Assembly: GCA_020466095.1 (NCBI GenBank)
Contig: CM035808.1
Location: 35,412,502-35,476,501 of the forward strand
Reading direction: 5' to 3'
Length of the DNA stretch: 64,000 nt
From: Chlorops oryzae
Lineage: Eukaryota > Arthropoda > Insecta > Diptera > Chloropidae
The position numbers and the translations under genes are program-made. The first letter of the stretch is position 1, and each line of letters begins with the position of its first letter. Shown one piece after another: positions 1 to 11,173 of the stretch. The notes under the pieces were generated by a model. That model had not been told where the DNA came from. It saw nothing but the letters and a program-made list of their open reading frames with translations, and ran no database searches.

Positions 1-835
1 ATGTCACGAGCAAACATGAATAAACAACTACAAGAGTTCAAACTCATAAAGAAGCCAGTCTTAAAAAAAAATAAAAAATCAAAATAAATAAAAGCAAAAC
101 ATTCTGCTCAGTGGCAGGAAAAAATGCATTGTTTTCTATGTTGGCTTTTCTTTTTGCTATCCACTTTTGTTGTTATCGTTGGGCAAATGGTATTTGCTTT
201 TCTATTTTCTGTTTTCCTTTCTGATGCATATATCTTTTTGGAGAACCCATTTTTCCTCACCGCCCTTCAAGAGAATGTCGCTTTCAATATTGAACATATT
301 TAAATGACAACGGCAACTGCTAAACGAAGCACATCAATTTGAAATTGGAACGGGAAAAAGAATTTTTTTTTAAAACTATAATTTTTCTTCCTTCACGAAC
401 TGTAAACGAGTCAACTTCCTCGGAGAATTGTATTGGAGAATAATATTTTTGAGCCTTTAACCCTTTTTGCTTTTTTTAAACTTTTCTTTTTATTTTAAAA
501 GAAAAAAGGAAACCATTCTCGACTTTTATTTTTCTTCGACATTTTTCTGTTTATTTGGTGGAAAATAATTCGAAGCGACAAATGGTTTTCTTTTTTCTGT
601 GATAGGCAAAACAATGCGAAATGACAGGAAAAGACGGAAAATGATATGAAGTATAAAAATAGAAGCGACTTGCTTTGTGAATTTCTGTGGTTTTTAACTT
701 ATATTCGTTCTTTTAAGCTTCCCCATAGCTTTTTTTTTTTCAAAAATAAAGCCTAAGTATTAGATAAATGATTTCTTTTTTTACAAAAGCCTTTCCACAA
801 AAAAAGCTTTAACTCCAGATATTTAAAAACTGAAA
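1..835. other. AT-rich sequence, no gene seen
   Basis: No open frame of credible coding character lies here and no RNA gene was recognised. The stretch is rich in A and T runs. It could be intergenic DNA or a long intron of a gene lying outside the window. I found no splice-site-flanked open exon. Confidence 0.5.
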
Positions 836-1045
836 ATATTTCGATTAAACACCCAAATGTATGCCCATAAATATTCCGAATATTTCCGGTAGTAATGAAT
901 CTGTTCAAATGTGAGAGTTTTGAGAGATGTGCGGCTATCTTTAAAGCCTTAATAAGGCTGCGTTTATAAAGGTGTAAGATAATATAAATTGGTTCTTAAT
1001 TATTCAAAAGCATACCCGTAGGTGCCGAATTTAAATATTTTCTGT
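836..1045. repeat. Short TIR element (GCATAC/CACC family)
   Basis: The left end (GAAAATATTT, then AACACCCAAATGTATGC) is mirrored by the right end (GCATACCCGTAGGTGCCG, then AAATATTTTC). This gives imperfect inverted ends of about 40 bases. Relatives with the same GCATAC...GGTGTTGAA core recur at 1330-1585, 13915-14080, 16866-16930 and elsewhere, so it is a dispersed MITE-like family. No coding capacity. Exact borders are uncertain. Confidence 0.5.
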
Positions 1046-1060
1046 TTCCCTATTAATAAC

Positions 1061-1299
1061 CAGGGCTCGGATTTTATTGGATTAATAAATTTAAAGCATA
1101 CATTATGGGGCAAACAATTTTCTTACCAACATTTTTCCAATCAGTTTAGCGAAGTTGAACTTTAAGCCGCATTTCTAACTTCAAAAAAATCGTGTTGAGT
1201 TTAAAATCGATTTGAATTTTAACTTTATGTGAGTTGAACAAAATGTTCACTCCATAAAGTATGCTTTTAATTTTTAAATGCAACAAAATCCGAGCTCTG
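1061..1299. mobile_element. hAT-type MITE, CAGGGCTCGG family
   Basis: A 239-bp insertion whose ends are CAGGGCTCGGATTTT and its inverted partner AAAATCCGAGCTCTG. It is flanked by the perfect 8-bp direct repeat TTAATAAC (1053-1060 and 1300-1307). An 8-bp target duplication with CAG...CTG ends is typical of hAT elements. It has no transposase. Family members sit at 14218-14420, 30548-30750 and 63849 onward, and the interior resembles the insertion at 10932-11173. Confidence 0.85.
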
Positions 1300-1329
1300 T
1301 TAATAACCTTCCGGAATGAATTTTATTAA

Positions 1330-1585
1330 ACCAACAGAAATAATTTAATATTAACACCCAAAAGTAGTCATATAAATATTTAAAAAACAGTGCCAAATCT
1401 GTTCCTTCTTACAGTTATGACTATATAAACACATCTAAGGCAGGGCTTTTGGCAGTTGATTTGATCTTCCAAAAGCCTTAGTTAAGCTTCATCGCAAATG
1501 GCTTAAAATACTAATGTAGTATAAATTGAGTTTCAAATATTCAAATGCATACATTTAGGTGTTGAATTTAATATTTTCTGTTGGT
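1330..1585. repeat. Short TIR element (GCATAC/CACC family)
   Basis: Ends read ACCAACAGAAATAATTTAAT and, inverted, ACCAACAGAAAATATTAAAT. They are followed on both sides by AACACC and GTATGC-type cores. The inverted ends extend over roughly 50 bases with mismatches. No coding capacity; non-autonomous DNA element is the best guess. Confidence 0.55.
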
Positions 1586-2342
1586 CTAATTTGATCGTTT
1601 TAGTACTTTTCTAAAATAAGATCCATCTTAAATATACCTAAAAGCATGCTACAAATTATAACAGAAAAACTGAAATTCCTACATAGTCAAAAATATTTTT
1701 AAATTGAAATTTTCTTTGTTTTTGAAACTTAGCATAATTTTAGGCTTGAAAAAATATATAAATTGTTGCCATTTTAAAAAAGTTATTAAGAAAATATAAA
1801 ATCTTTTCCATGGCTAATAATTTGAGAGATGTAGAAGTGATTGTTTCTCTGCCTTTTGAGATGTTTTCACCAACAATGATGATCAAAATAAGTCCAATAT
1901 AGCATGGGAACCTTTGTTTACAAAAGCGCAGGATTAAAATTCACATTTGACCTATGGTTTCTTCGGCATAACTATTAAGTATGGGCCGTAGAATAATGGA
2001 GGTTAAAAAATCGATCGTTCTTAATGGAAATTCAAGAATTTTAAAGGATTTTTGCTTCAAATGCCTTTCAGATAAATATTCAAAAATAATATCATCAATA
2101 AACTTAAATATTTGACGTTTCGAAAGTGTTTTATTGAAAAAGAATTTGCTTATATCTATTCACATTTTTTATTTTATTATTTTTTTTTTGCAGTTTCGTT
2201 CATGGCAGTCCTTAGAAAATCCATTTTAAAAGCAAATGCTCAACTTCAGGCAATTCAGTAACTTGCTTATGTATGCACAACGGACACGAACGCACACAAA
2301 ATATCAAACCAAGCAAATACACACACACATAAGGGTCGCATA
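1586..2342. other. AT-rich sequence, no gene seen
   Basis: No credible coding frame. The segment ends with a stretch of CACACACA-like and ACACAAA-like sequence (2290-2330) just before the start of homology to the large duplication. Nothing else could be assigned. Confidence 0.45.
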
Positions 2343-2943
2343 TAAATACACCGGAGTGCATGTCGAGTCAAGTTTGGACGAAGTAGAGAGTTTCGCACAA
2401 AGCGGCGATGCACCTGAATAATTTATGAATTGAGGAGGATTTGACTTGGCGATACCAAAGGTGTAAAATAGCTGCCACTCAAAGCGTAGAAAGTCACACA
2501 AAAGAGTGCAAGAATGAAAATTCAATGCTGCTCAACAAACAACAGGGTGCCTCAACTCTTTCTGTTTGCATTTCACTTTCAAAATACAGCATGCATGTGG
2601 AAAAAAAGAACAAAGAAAAGCTTCCCTCGAGCTTTTAAAATACTTTTCGCTTCGAGTGAGGAAGACATAAGTTTATGTTAGGTATAAACCAATAGCACTA
2701 TTCGTAAATTACGTAATTTACCATAAAAGTAGGTAGGTAAGTTAAAGTCAAGTCCATCGGCTTAAATTTTCGTAGAAGTTCATATAATAAGCGACACCCT
2801 GCAAAAATATTATTAATCCATGATAAAAACTTGGTGGAAAGTGAGTTTATTTTACCGACAAGTTTACTGCAAGATGGAGAATTTACTGTTAAAAGCTTTT
2901 AAACTTGTTCATCGATTACACTGTGCTTCAATTTGGTACTTTT

Positions 2944-3365
2944 TATATCCAGCGTAAGCGGGATATATAATATTAGTTTTGTGCGAATCGATTTAGACAT
3001 GTCCGTCTGTCCCTCTGTCCGTCCGTCCATGGTCGGATCTCCTCCGAAACGGCTGAACCAATGAAGTCGAGATTTGGCACACATGTATATCGGGGTCCGA
3101 GTATGATCCCAAGTAAAAATGGGAGACATCCGCCCACTGCCACGCCCATAAATGGAGAATTTTCGTAGCTTCCGAAGTAAAAGGCGTAGAAGCTTCAAAT
3201 TCGCAACATAGGTTCACCTGGGCGAATGAAAGGTGTAGGGAAATAATTTATGTGGCCCGCCCACTGCCACGCCCACAAATAGAGAAGCAAAACATAGTGC
3301 GCTCATAACGTCGGGACGCTGGGTATTTCAAAGTCGGGCTTGACCGACTTTAGCTTTCTTACTTG
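2944..3365 (+). mobile_element. DINE-1/Helentron-like non-autonomous element
   Basis: It begins with a short palindrome around TATATCC...GGATATA. It contains the GTCCGTCTGTCC run and CCACTGCCACGCCCA boxes. It ends with a hairpin (AAAGTCGG/CCGACTTT, 3330-3351) followed by AGCTTTCTTACTTG and then TTT. Drosophila DINE-1/INE-1 elements have the same layout (opening palindrome, GTCCGTCTGTCC, CCACGCCCA, terminal hairpin then CTTG), which is my basis for the class. No Rep/helicase coding. Family assignment is inference. Confidence 0.65.
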
Positions 3366-3439
3366 TTTAAGATTGGCTCTAGTTTTTTGGATATCGCGGT
3401 ATAAAAATTATGACTAACTTTATTAAAAAAATATTAATA

Positions 3440-3707
3440 AGGGTTCTCATCTAATAGTGAAAACCTGATATACTTTTACCCTCATATATCAACTGTCAAA
3501 TTTTGTATGAAAGTAAGTTTCTGCGTTTTGCACTACGATATGGTAGCGCAAAACGTATATATAAAGCGTATAAACTCGTTTAGTATAAAATCAGCTGTTT
3601 TAACTTCACTTGCGCGTAAAATTTTTCGAAGGTGCGTTCATGCAACTTGCCGGATAAATTTATTCAAATGTCAGTTTTGCATGTTTTGCACTATTACATG
3701 AGAACCC
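3440..3707. mobile_element. MITE flanked by TTAATA, TIR AGGGTTCTCAT
   Basis: A 268-bp insertion in copy 0 that is missing at the matching site of copy 1 (about 6205) and copy 2. The inverted ends AGGGTTCTCATCTAATAGTG and AGGGTTCTCATGTAATAGTG match over about 20 bases. It is flanked by the direct repeat TTAATA (3434-3439, 3708-3713). Removing the element plus one TTAATA exactly restores the empty site. A TTAA or TA target preference fits; superfamily is unresolved. Small ORFs inside are not coding. Confidence 0.8.
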
Positions 3708-3818
3708 TTAATATTTAGTTCATGTTGCTATATATTTATGCCAGAATAATGAAGATAACGTCAATTACTTGTATTTAGTTGAATTCCTGTGCAAAGCTTC
3801 GTTGTAATCGCAATGGTA

Positions 3819-5024
3819 ATTGGCAAGGGCGTAGCCAGGATCTGAATTAGGGGGGGAAAAAAAAAATTTATTAAATGAAAAATCAACACTTGTTGTTTTA
3901 AATAGTACTTTAAGAAAATAGGCAAAATACTTCACTCTTACAATTATAGTTGCTCTCATTTTCTTGTTTATTCTAATGCCGTTATTTACCGAATTTGCGC
4001 GTTTTGCTTTGGTTCCTATCAAGGTTGGAAAAAGAAGGTAGTTTGTACTTTTTAAGTACAGTTTTGTTTCGAAAAATACCTAAGCGCATTTTCAATATTT
4101 CTGGTACATTTTATAATTTCTTTTCGTTTTCTATTTGGAAAAGCAATTAAAAAAAGTTATGGTAAGGATCAATGCAAAAAGTAAATTGTTTATTGAATGT
4201 AACGTTTTGTTTAGCTTTTAATGTTTTTTAATGTATGGAAAAATTGTTTGACTCCAAAAAGTACAAAATAGAAATTTCCCAATTCCAACACTGGTTACTA
4301 CATTCATCGCGCAACGTTGAGAGTTGCCAGAAATATCGAAAAATTTGTGCTATTAAAAAGGGTTAGACGGCTTTTACATTGATCGATTGTCGGCCAGCAG
4401 CTCTCATCGATTTTTTGCGTGTGTTAGCAAGGGACGAAAGTGAAGCGGTCAAAACCGTTTGTACTAGCCGTGCCACCGATTTTTATGCCGATTTCGGTTG
4501 CTTAAAAACTGTGCAGTGTGTAAGAAAACGCCGACGGAAGACGATTTCAAAAAGGAATTCGAAAAAATCGTTAAAATCGCATCGACAATCGATCAATGTA
4601 AAGGCCGACTTAGCAATTTCAAAGGCCAAAACACAATTAGGCTGCCTGCAGACAACCGCTCGTCTGCTGGCAGCCTTGGTGTTCAACAATTACGACTGAG
4701 AGTCTAGAAATTTGAGTAGCTCTATAAATTTGTATGTGGTCTGTTATAACTCATTTAACAATTATTTAAAACAAAGTATGCGCAGAGTTTTATCAAAATA
4801 CTAATTTTTATGTCGGCAAAAATTATTTTTCCAAATTATTGTTAAAATTTTTTTCTAGGCGTGCTCGTTTAAGTCCTGCCCCCCTGCCTACGCCCATGGT
4901 AATTGGTATTTTATAAGTGCTTATTTCCAATTTCCATCATATTTATATAAAAAAAGTGAAGCATATTTTTAGGGGAAGTAAATTTTTTGAATTTCGATTT
5001 TTTTAAATATATTTTTTTCAGTTT
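3819..5024. other. Intergenic; contains a spaced inverted repeat
   Basis: No credible gene. Inside is a perfect 20-base inverted repeat, TTTACATTGATCGATTGTCG at 4373-4392 and its complement at 4583-4602, within a stretch (about 4315-4710) that is richer in G and C than its surroundings. Short open frames there overlap on both strands and look like shadows of the repeat. Confidence 0.5.
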
Positions 5025-5634
5025 AAAAATAATTACACCGGAGTGCAGTGAGTCAAAGTTGGACGAAGTAGAGAGTTTCGCACAAGCGGCGATGCACTGA
5101 ATAATTTATGAATTGAGGAGGATTTGACTTGGCGATACAAAGGTGTTATTAGCTGCCACTCAAACGTAGAAAGTCACACAAAAGAGTGCAAGAATGAAAT
5201 TCAATGCTGCTCAAAAAAACAAACCAACAGGTGCCTCAACTCTTTCTGTTTGCATTTTCCACTTTCAAAATACAGCATGCATGTGGAAAAAAGAACAAAG
5301 AAAAAGCTTCCCTCGAGCTTTAAAATACTTTTCGCTTCGAGTGAGGAAGACATAAGTTTATGTTAGGTATAAACCAATAGCATATTCGTAAATTACGTAA
5401 ATTTCGTAATTTACCATAAAAGTAGGTAGGTAAGTTAAAGTCAAGTCCATCGTTGGCTTAAATTTTCGTAGAAGTTCATATAATAAGCGACACCCTGCAA
5501 ATATTATTAATCCATGATAAAAACTTGGCTGGAAAGTGAGTTTATTTTACTGACAATTTTACTGCAAGATGGAGTTTTACGTTAAAGCTTTTAACTTGTT
5601 CATCGATTACACTGTGCTTGAATTTGGTACTTTT

Positions 5635-6130
5635 TATTCCCAGCGTAAGCGGGGTTATAATAGTTTTGTGCGAATCTTGGTACAGGGAGAATTAAGCTCC
5701 GGAGATATAGACAATATATAAATAAATGGTCAGGATCAAAAATCTGAATCGATTTAAGACATGTCGTCCATCCGTCTGTCCCTCTGTCGTCCGTCCATGG
5801 TCGGATCTCCTCCGAAACTGCTGAACAATGAAGTCGAGATTTGGACACATGTATATCGGGGTCCGAGTATGATCCATGTTAAAAATGGGAGACATCCGCC
5901 CACTGCCACGCCCATAAATGGAGAATTTTCGTAACTATCCGAAGTAAAAGGCGTAGAAGCTTCAAATTCGCACATAGGTGCACTGGGCGAATGAAAGGTG
6001 TAGGGAAATAATTTATGTGGCCCGCTCCACTTGCCACGCCCACAAAATAGAGAAGCAAAACATAGTGCGCTCATAACGTCGGGACGCTGGGTATTTCAAA
6101 GTCGGGCTTGACGACTTTAGCTTTCTTACT
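5635..6130 (+). mobile_element. DINE-1/Helentron-like element in copy 1
   Basis: Same architecture as the element at 2944-3365: opening palindrome, GTCCGTCCATGG, CCACTGCCACGCCCA boxes, and the GACGCTGGGTATTTCAAAG end. Compared with that copy, many single bases are missing or added, and the terminal ACTTG reads ACTTT. The pattern resembles sequencing noise as much as decay. Confidence 0.6.
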
Positions 6131-6349
6131 TTTTTAAGATTGGCTCTAGTTTTTTGGATATCGCGGTATAAAAATTATGACTAACTTTATTAAAAAATAT
6201 TAATATTTAGTTCATGTTGCTATATATTTATGCCAGAATAATGAAGATAACGTCAATTACTTGTATTTAGTTGAATTCCTGTGCAAAGCTTCGTTGTAAT
6301 CGCAATGGTAAATTGCAAAGACCTTACAACTATAAAGTTATATAGGTCT

Positions 6350-6657
6350 TTGGTTAGAAGGTTCCAATTCGCAACATAGGTTGACCAAGGCGAATGAAAG
6401 GTGTAGGGAAAATATTTCATGTGGCCCGCCCACTGCCACGCCCACAAATGAAGAGTTTTCGTAACTTCCTAGGTAAAAAGCGTAGAAGCTTCAAATTCGC
6501 AACATAGGTTGACCAAGGCGAATGAAAGGTGTAGAAAAAAATTTGTGGCCCGCCCACTGCCACGCCCACAAATGGAGAGGCAAAACATAATGCGCCAATA
6601 ATTTCGGGACGCTGGGTATTTCAAATCTGGCTTGACCGACTTTAGCTTTCTTACTTG
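6350..6657 (+). mobile_element. 3' part of a DINE-1/Helentron-like element
   Basis: Carries two tandem partial units of the interior (GTAGAAGCTTCAAATTCGC and TGGCCCGCCCACTGCCACGC) and then the complete 3' end. That end is GGACGCTGGGTATTTC, the CTTGACCGACTTT half hairpin, and CTTACTTG with TTT following. The hairpin is weakened because the left stem reads AATCTGG. It is an old fragment, duplicated at 22934-23241. Confidence 0.55.
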
Positions 6658-6906
6658 TTTATTTTTGACACGATAAAAATATTTAAGGACAGAAAGGGTT
6701 AACTGTTTCGTTAAATCATTTCTATAGAGCAATATGGGTGTCTATTTGATGAGTAGGTATATGAACATGCACAGTCACATTGGTCGGTCGGTCTATCTGC
6801 CTGGCTCGCTCTGAATCTTTTATCAGATTGAGTCCGGGTAATATTTTTATTTTAATGTTTCTAAAAACTATTATGCGTAGTACGTTTTCTTTCAAGCGTA
6901 TATAAA

Positions 6907-7067
6907 TTAAATGGTGCTACGACTAAAAAATATTGATAAAAATTCGCAAAACCTTTCCTAGCGGATATTTAAAAAACGCGAGCTCACTTTTAATTTTTAA
7001 GCATATATTTAGATTCGGCGAAGCAAATATTACAAAAAAAAAAATTGCTTTCAAGTCAAAGGCACGC
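6907..7067 (+). repeat. Dispersed repeat also present in tty intron 2
   Basis: The run GGTGCTACGACTAAAAAATA ... CGGCGAAGCAAATATTAC is closely matched at 59810-59965 (inside tty intron 2), and its end is matched inverted at about 59338-59395. The copy-2 counterpart is near 23491-23651. No coding capacity; the element class is not identified. Confidence 0.6.
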
Positions 7068-8758
7068 AAAAAGTTCGATTTTGTTGTGTAGTGTAATTAA
7101 CATCAATTTTTCTTTGATGGAGATTAAGACTTTATAAGAGAGCTTAAAAGAGCTTGAAGGTATGAAGAGCAAATTCGCAGTGAATATGACGAAATTATTC
7201 ATTAGACTGTCAAAATACACTGGATTACAAAATTTGGATTTTCGTGAGTGCAGAGTCAAAATGCTCAAGAATGTTTCATTGCCATATTCTGAGTTGATTC
7301 TTCATACATTCAGGTATGAATATAAGCATTGGGATTTGCGCTCATTAGCTTCATATGCCTTTAGTCGGTCAGTTCGCAACCAAAATTTTTATATGAAAGT
7401 GCTACAAATATTTGAATACAGCAAACGGATTTGATCAAGTAAAGCTGGCGCGAAGACTTATAAAATACGTTTGAAAATTTAAACTATCGATGTTTTTAAA
7501 CACAGCATCGGTTAGAACATTTGATATGTCATTTGAAAAGTTTGATTTTCTGCATTTCAATTATCATCATTTTGTAATCAGTTTGTAGAAGAATTGTTGT
7601 TTCAGCGCATGCCAATTTTCTTTGTAATCTAGTTTTATCTTAAAATACAGACAAGCCCCGTATATGACGTAAGAAGTCTTTCAAATTATTTTATGCTGAT
7701 TCTTAAATCGTTTCCCGTTTCCCTGAACATCTGTTTGTCCTGAATCTTGCTCCTTTATTTGCTCAAATATTATAATTACCTACGTATATTTTAAATTAAA
7801 AAAATATATATTTATTTCTCCCTTGCCGTTATTTGCCGTTATTAAACTGATGTTGGGGAAAACTTTGGATCTTATTTAAACAAACTGAAACGGTTCATGA
7901 CTTCCTCACGGCCTTTCAGAGAACGTATCTTTATTGTTATGAACGAGAGATCAGTGTTCCCGCTTTTCTATCATACCTCCTCTTAATTCGGTAAAAATCT
8001 GTTTTTGTTTTCGCTGGTATGTATATATTTTCGTATGTATATATTTTCGATATTTCTCTTAGCAGCTCTTAGACGTCAGACGATATTCTAAAAATGTCAA
8101 CATTGTTTTTTCACCTTTATTGCATGAGATAGAGCCACAAACTGCTTAATGACATTTGTGATCCGAAACATTTAAAGGCTGAATTTCGCGCTGATATGTT
8201 TAGTAATAAGTTTTTTTTTTTAATTTAAACTGAGGTGTTTGTTTTTGTTTTCCTAGTCAAATCAAAAGAATGAGGTACATACTTACAAATCAAAATGGGT
8301 AAGAAAAAAATATATGGACTTGTTATATATCCTGGCTGCTTGAAAAAATCCCTTCAATGGAAAAGGGCTTTCCATTGATAGAATTAAAATTTCATTAGAG
8401 CAAAGAACCTTTTTCAAAAAAAGTCCCACATTTCCATCAAACAGAAACTCAGAAACTTTAATACCATCGTTAAGGGAGGCGAAAATTTGCCGGCTTAAAT
8501 AATATCCTATTATTTGCGGATTTATGTTGGCGGAGTTTTGCGACTAATCTTCGTATCGTGACAAATGTGTGTTCCTTTGAGCTACCTCTCATATCGGAGG
8601 CGATTTTGACCCCCTAATACTAACCCTGCTTACGTCCATGGTGAGAAGGATGTTTTATCAAAATAAGTACATTTGAAAACGGAAAAGGTACCCGGTTAAC
8701 TTGCCACTCACATCAAAATAACTTTTCCTCTTGAATACTATACAATAATGCTGGTTAT

Positions 8759-8960
8759 TGTTGCATTTAAATATTTTCTATTGCTCTTGTTGTTAAACGT
8801 AAAATAAAATTCGGAAAAAACCACCTTAAGCTGAATCAAATGATGGACACATTTTTCATGGAATCCGAGATCTAATTCCTTAAATATGGAAACTCAGTTT
8901 TCCGACGCCAAAAGCTTTTTAGCCCATTTTCTCTTGCGCTTGGGCATAATTTCAAAAAAT
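8759..8960 (+). repeat. Left arm of a 4.7-kb-spaced inverted repeat
   Basis: The roughly 200-base arm (TTGCATTTAAATATTTTCTA ... GCTTGGGCATAATTTCAAAA) recurs in reverse complement at 13455-13645. The arms have small mismatches and gaps, for example around GGAAACTCAGTTTTCC. The inverted pair is carried by both large copies. It could be the two ends of an old 4.9-kb element or two independent insertions. Confidence 0.7.
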
Positions 8961-9287
8961 ACAAACGACCTAAAGGTGACTGGAAAATGCAAAAAGCCAA
9001 GAAATCACAAGAATCCAGCACACGCAACAATGTTATGTTGATATTTGACATGAATCCATTCAAACGTTGACTTCCAACCTTACACCCACACACACATATA
9101 CCATATAAATGCATTTTTTTTTTTTTTTTGTAGCAGTAATATCAAAGCAATATACATCATCCTTCTGCTTAGAGTTTTCTCTCAATAGGCTGCTTGAAAT
9201 GTAGCACTTTTCATCTCTTCCAAAGCCGAAAAAGAATATATTCACCTGAAGAATGCATTTAACATACGGTTGAGCGTTGAGCGTTGA

Positions 9288-9758
9288 GTGTTTTCCCTCA
9301 TTCACTTCAATTTTTCTTTCTTATTTAAATGGTCTGACCGACTTCATTGCTTCATTGCCCCAATCGGCGAGCATGTACCTGTGTATGTGTGTGTATGTGT
9401 GGAGCATGCATATGGCGATGAGGACACTGCATATGTTCAGGTCTGCCATTCACAAGTGCCGCACATAAAAAAGCGCTTGCAGCTCATCACTTCAAATGAA
9501 AAGAGATCTTCTTTCCATTTTCGTTTTCGTGTTCGTTCGTTTTGTTTTGAGATGAATTTTTCTTGCCTTGCTTCCTTTTTCCTTTGTGCCTTCAGCACCT
9601 TTTTATGCTTGCCACTTTATGGGTTAAACACCTGTGGCACTTTACTCGTTCTTGCAATGGCTTTGCTGGTAATGTGGCAGGCACATATCATCGCTTCGAC
9701 ATTGGCGGCGGTGATGGTGGCGGCGGTGATGGTGGCGGCGGCGGCGTCAAGTGAATGA
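9288..9758 (+). other. Uncertain 156-codon open frame, probably not coding
   Basis: An ATG-started frame of 156 codons, kept intact in copy 2 at 25871-26341. Its end is a simple GGCGGTGATGGTGGC repeat that translates as alanine, valine and methionine runs. No domain, signal or splice context was recognised. Its preservation in copy 2 means little because the copies are almost identical. I regard it as chance, with a small possibility of a real exon. Confidence 0.1.
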
Positions 9759-10740
9759 AGTGAATTTTCTTGTTTTCCGATTTTTCATTCATCTCCTTAA
9801 GTGCCTCCTTTTTGGTTTTTATAACTATCACTTTCACTCGCACAAAATGGCCTTAGGGAAATGCGGCTCATCTCTTTGGCCGCAATTGCCTGGATTGCCC
9901 CAGTGAAGTGTTAAGTAGAGTGTAGTATGTAGCTTGTAAATTGTTGCTTTCAACTGCAAGAACTCTCACAATTGCAACTGTATGAAGTGATTTTTTGTCT
10001 GCTAGGTAAAATGGTTTGTTTTTTTTCTTCTTATTCATATTTCAACAGTTCAACAGAAATGAGAAAAGCTAGACTTTTGTGCCTTTTCATGTTCTTTTAT
10101 TGCTGATCCAGAGCGATCCGGTTTTGTGAGCTTTCGTGTTCGAGTTTTAACTCTTTTACAATTATATAAGGCATATGGTCCTCAAAACTGAATGCTCTTT
10201 GATGGGCATTCTTTGTTTACGGGATGCTCTCAGAGGAAAATTGCTCAAGTTATTACGGTCTGCATTTTGTCGAAAGTGGGTAATTGCATTGGCACTGGTC
10301 ATTACGTTGGTCATCCTTTATTTTAAGAGTAAATTGAGAAGAAAAAAGAATTGATCAGGAGGATCAAAAAAGGCTCAGTTGTTGTTCTGAAATCCTATGC
10401 TCGTAGCGGCGTATACTAGCGTATAAAATATTTAAACTTTTAAAATCTCTAGCCAGTTCCATTGGTAACATTTTAAGCCCTTATATGTCCAGATCAGGTA
10501 AAAATTAGAGAGATATTCGAGAATTAACAAATCTTAAGCGTTGAATTTTGATATGAATTGTACCCTCAAGGTATGCATATCAATATTTAAGGCAAAAATT
10601 TCCTCTAAGTTTTGAGTATTTTCCAGTGAAATTTTGTTCGAACTGTGATGATGATAAACACAATTTCACTATATATTTCTGATATCGTGGTTATGTTGAA
10701 ATATTTTCAGGAAACTGACGATTTTTAATATCAAAATTTT

Positions 10741-10923
10741 TTGATGTACACTTTTGGGCGACTCAATTTGAAGAGACTTCATACCAAACTTCGAAGGCAA
10801 TTCGTCACGGGTTATCGTAATCCAATCACAACAATATTTAATATTTAAGCTAATAGGACCATTTAGAGAAAAAATTGGAGTGTATGCATTTAAGAAAAAT
10901 TACTTCCATATTTGTGGGACACC
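10741..10923 (+). repeat. GGGTGTCCC-ended repeat
   Basis: The stretch from CACTTTTGGGCGACTCAATT to TTTGTGGGACACC reappears in reverse complement at 21428-21607, ending there in GGGTGTCCCAAAAAC. The two are alignable end to end with scattered differences. It has MITE length and no coding capacity. Notably, the inverted copy abuts the left border of large copy 2. Confidence 0.6.
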
Positions 10924-10931
10924 GTAATGAT

Positions 10932-11173
10932 TAGAGCGTGTATTTTTAAGCATTTATAAATTTGAAGCATACTTTGTGGGGGGGATATTTGTTTTTCTTA
11001 TCACCATTTTGGAAATAAGTAGCGAATTTAAACTTCAAGGGGATTTCCTAGCTTTGAAAAAGTCTTAAATAGGCTAAAAATCGATTTGAATCTTAACTTT
11101 ATGTAAATTGAACAAATTTTTTGCCCCATAAAGTACGCTTCAATTTTATAAATGCTTAAAAATACACGCTCTA
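10932..11173. mobile_element. hAT-type MITE with empty site in copy 2
   Basis: A 242-bp insertion starting TAGAGCGTGTATTTTTAAGC and ending with its inverse GCTTAAAAATACACGCTCTA. It is flanked by the perfect 8-bp duplication GTAATGAT (10924-10931 and 11174-11181). Large copy 2 has a single GTAATGAT at the same point, that is, the unfilled site. Interior blocks resemble the CAGGGCTC family (GCATACTTT, TTAACTTTATGT). Eight-base duplication and ends support a hAT-mobilised MITE. Confidence 0.92.

Larger units (their letters stand above)
2343..3818 (+). repeat. Partial copy 0 of the duplicated segment
   Basis: From CACCGGAGTGCA at about 2343 this stretch aligns along its length with the beginning of the two large repeats (5038 and 21621 onward). 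It stays alignable to about 3818, where GCAATGGTAA is the last shared block. It contains a DINE-1-like element and one MITE absent from the long copies. Before about 3366 it differs from them mostly by one-base indels; after that the match to copy 1 is almost exact. Confidence 0.8.

Noticed and set aside
7162..7434. 90-codon frame MKSKFAVNMTKLF... in both copies
   Set aside because: No family resemblance, overlapped by an open frame on the other strand, and located among repeats; the one replacement between copies says nothing about selection.
9288..9758. 156-codon frame conserved in both large copies
   Set aside because: Conservation only reflects the near identity of the copies; the end is a GGCGGTGAT simple repeat and no domain or splice context is visible.
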